From assembly GCA_041725895.1 (NCBI GenBank), contig JBGRQA010000020.1, positions 48,908 to 112,907 on the forward strand: DNA of 64,000 bases. The letters run 5' to 3'. Shown here in pieces: positions 62,566-64,000 of this stretch. This DNA comes from JBGRQA01 sp041725895. Its GTDB lineage: Bacteria > Bacteroidota > Bacteroidia > Bacteroidales > Marinifilaceae. The position numbers were made by a program, and so were the translations under genes. The notes under the pieces are model-generated. The model saw nothing but the letters and a program-made list of their open reading frames with translations. It was not told the DNA's origin and ran no database searches. The stretch's first letter is position 1. Every line of letters begins with the position of its first letter.

Positions 62566-64000
62566 TTGAAGCACCTGCCTTTACTCATACTCTTTCTGAT
62601 ATTTTCCCGGGTAACTGTAGGGCAGATAAATCCGAATTTTCGTTCGAAACAAATTCAAATTAATCAAGACAGCACCAAGCTGGATTCCTGCTTGATTCTC
62701 CCCTCAACAGTAAAAGTTTTCCTGCACGATACGCTTATTTCACCTAATTTTTACCGGATCAATACCCAAAACTCCTATTTTGTTCCATCCAAAGATTTAC
62801 AAAAACTAACATCGATACTTCACATCAGCTATCGGGTCTTTCCTTACCCAATCAACCAAACCTATGTCCAAAGAGAGCTATCACAAATAATCAGTAACAG
62901 CCCAAAAGAAAAAGCCTTCTCTTTCCTACGGCAAACAGAAGGCCAGAATCCATTTGGAAACAGTCTGATCAATAAAAGGGGCAGCCTCTCCAGGGGAATT
63001 TCCTTCGGGAACAACCAAGATGTTGTTGTAGACTCAAAACTTAACCTGCAATTGTCTGGTCGTTTAAACAACCGTGTACATATTTTAGCGGCACTATCAG
63101 ACAATAACATCCCATTGCAACCCGATGGCAACACCCAACAAATTCAGGATTTCGACCGAATCTTTGTTAAACTCTTTGATGAAAAAAAGGAGGTAACACT
63201 TGGAGACTACGAGCTGGAAAGCCCTCATGGAAAGTTTATGCAATTCTACAGAAAGGTGCAGGGGGGAAAATTTTCAGGCAAATTCAATCTGGGCACTCAA
63301 CAAACCAATCATTGGAAAACCACGGTCGGCGGTTCCATCTCAAAAGGGAAATACAACAAAATGGAAATACAGGGCACCGAAGGCAACCAAGGCCCCTACC
63401 GCTTACGTGGAAAAAACAACGAAACTTACATTGTAGTACTGGCAGGCTCTGAAAAAATATACATCGACGGACAACTCCTCACGCGTGGAGAGCAAAACGA
63501 CTACGTTATCAATTACAACACCGCTGAACTTAGCTTTACCCCCAATCGCCCCATCAACAGCAATTCAAGAATCGTAGCCGAATTCGAGTATTCAGAAGAA
63601 AACTATACCCGCTTCCTACTCTTCAACAGCAACGAGATACAATTAAGGAAAGCCAATTTCCATATCAATTTTTACTCCGAGCAGGACAACAAAAACCAAT
63701 CTCTGGATCAAAACCTCTCCAATACCCATAAAAAACTTCTGAGCCAGGTAGGAGACCAACTTGATTTAGCCCAAATCCCCAGAATTGACACAGTTGAATT
63801 TTCAAACGACAGGGTGCTCTACAAAAAGACAATCAGAACCATCGAAGGCAAATCCTACGAAATCTACCAACATTCAACAAATCCCGATAGTGCCATACTT
63901 CAGGTCAGTTTCTCCTACGTTGGGGAAAACAATGGGAATTACCTTCCTGTAAAAAGCTCGGCCAATGGTCGGGTTTATGAATGGATTGCTCCATTGGATG
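62566..64000 (+). CDS. Large secreted outer-membrane-type protein, 3' end outside window
   Basis: About 478 codons before the right edge. No ATG starts the frame. TTG 62566 gives a clean signal peptide (MKHLPLLILFLIFSRVTVG); TTG 62530 is possible. I recognise a Bacteroidota family without a name by GSLSRGISFGNNQDVVVDSK and IPLQPDGNTQQIQDFDRIFV, then EGNQGPYRLRGKNNETYIVV and IYIDGQLLTRGEQNDYVINY. The repeated beta-strand pattern, with statements of a fibre or barrel type, recalls SprA, but common origin is not proven. It probably sits in or on the outer membrane. Confidence 0.72.
   Translation, partial: MKHLPLLILFLIFSRVTVGQINPNFRSKQIQINQDSTKLDSCLILPSTVKVFLHDTLISPNFYRINTQNSYFVPSKDLQKLTSILHISYRVFPYPINQTYVQRELSQIISNSPKEKAFSFLRQTEGQNPFGNSLINKRGSLSRGISFGNNQDVVVDSKLNLQLSGRLNNRVHILAALSDNNIPLQPDGNTQQIQDFDRIFVKLFDEKKEVTLGDYELESPHGKFMQFYRKVQGGKFSGKFNLGTQQTNHWKTTVGGSISKGKYNKMEIQGTEGNQGPYRLRGKNNETYIVVLAGSEKIYIDGQLLTRGEQNDYVINYNTAELSFTPNRPINSNSRIVAEFEYSEENYTRFLLFNSNEIQLRKANFHINFYSEQDNKNQSLDQNLSNTHKKLLSQVGDQLDLAQIPRIDTVEFSNDRVLYKKTIRTIEGKSYEIYQHSTNPDSAILQVSFSYVGENNGNYLPVKSSANGRVYEWIAPLD

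Overview
The window is chromosomal DNA from a member of the Bacteroidota, most likely an anaerobic or facultative marine Bacteroidales/Marinilabiliales-type organism (the order is inference). Evidence: the type IX secretion gene sprA directly downstream of ruvA, an S46 dipeptidyl-peptidase, a DUF4837 lipoprotein, an AraC regulator with an integral-membrane N-terminus, a tetratricopeptide/LytS-type kinase pair, a B12-dependent class II ribonucleotide reductase, and promoters with the Bacteroidota -7 box TAnnTTTG instead of -35/-10 boxes. The DNA is moderately AT-rich, with many A/T-flanked hairpin terminators. No prophage, insertion sequence, CRISPR array or ribosomal RNA was seen.

Layout. 1-18,300 is almost entirely minus-strand housekeeping: sprA (cut by the left edge), ruvA, pdxA, a leucyl aminopeptidase, then a run in the order M23 peptidase, dxr, rseP-type protease, tatA, gatA, LysM lytic transglycosylase, DUF4837 lipoprotein and a small conserved protein. 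Two tandem initiator tRNA-Met genes follow, with a very good promoter. 19,181-22,161 is a plus-strand three-gene unit (metallophosphoesterase, DUF4956 membrane protein, CotH-kinase-like protein). Then rnhB converges on rlmN, followed by an S46 peptidase and rnhA. A pentapeptide-repeat gene is broken by an in-frame TGA (27,077-27,643). 27,974-34,197 is an accessory run of six minus-strand genes: K+ channel, membrane protein, HExxH protein, S41 peptidase, membrane AraC regulator, acyltransferase. A 43-bp tandem repeat array lies beside it (34,456-34,763).

35,876-37,920 is sucCD. 37,994-43,301 holds two tandem duplicated sensor kinases and a FadL-type porin. A Fic-domain protein lacking its catalytic histidine follows, then type 2 isopentenyl-diphosphate isomerase, and an NfeD/paraslipin pair. 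48,300-53,000 is looser, with small proteins (YpsA-like SLOG, two cysteine-rich proteins), repeats, a RibD/DHFR-like reductase with an AraC regulator, and tRNA-Cys. folB, glnS and gltX, a stand-alone response regulator, nrdJ and waaA finish the housekeeping part. The right edge cuts a large secreted outer-membrane-type protein.

How it fits together: envelope building is the main theme (SprA, Tat, RseP, M23 and lytic transglycosylase, WaaA, FadL, the right-edge protein). Isoprenoid supply (dxr, fni), cofactors (pdxA, folB), translation (gatA, glnS, gltX, tRNAs, rlmN) and nucleic-acid processing (ruvA, rnhA, rnhB, nrdJ) make up the rest. The most unusual items are the Fic pseudoenzyme, the TGA-interrupted pentapeptide protein, the phosphoesterase-DUF4956-CotH unit, the paired palindromes upstream of the initiator tRNA promoter, and several intergenic repeat families.
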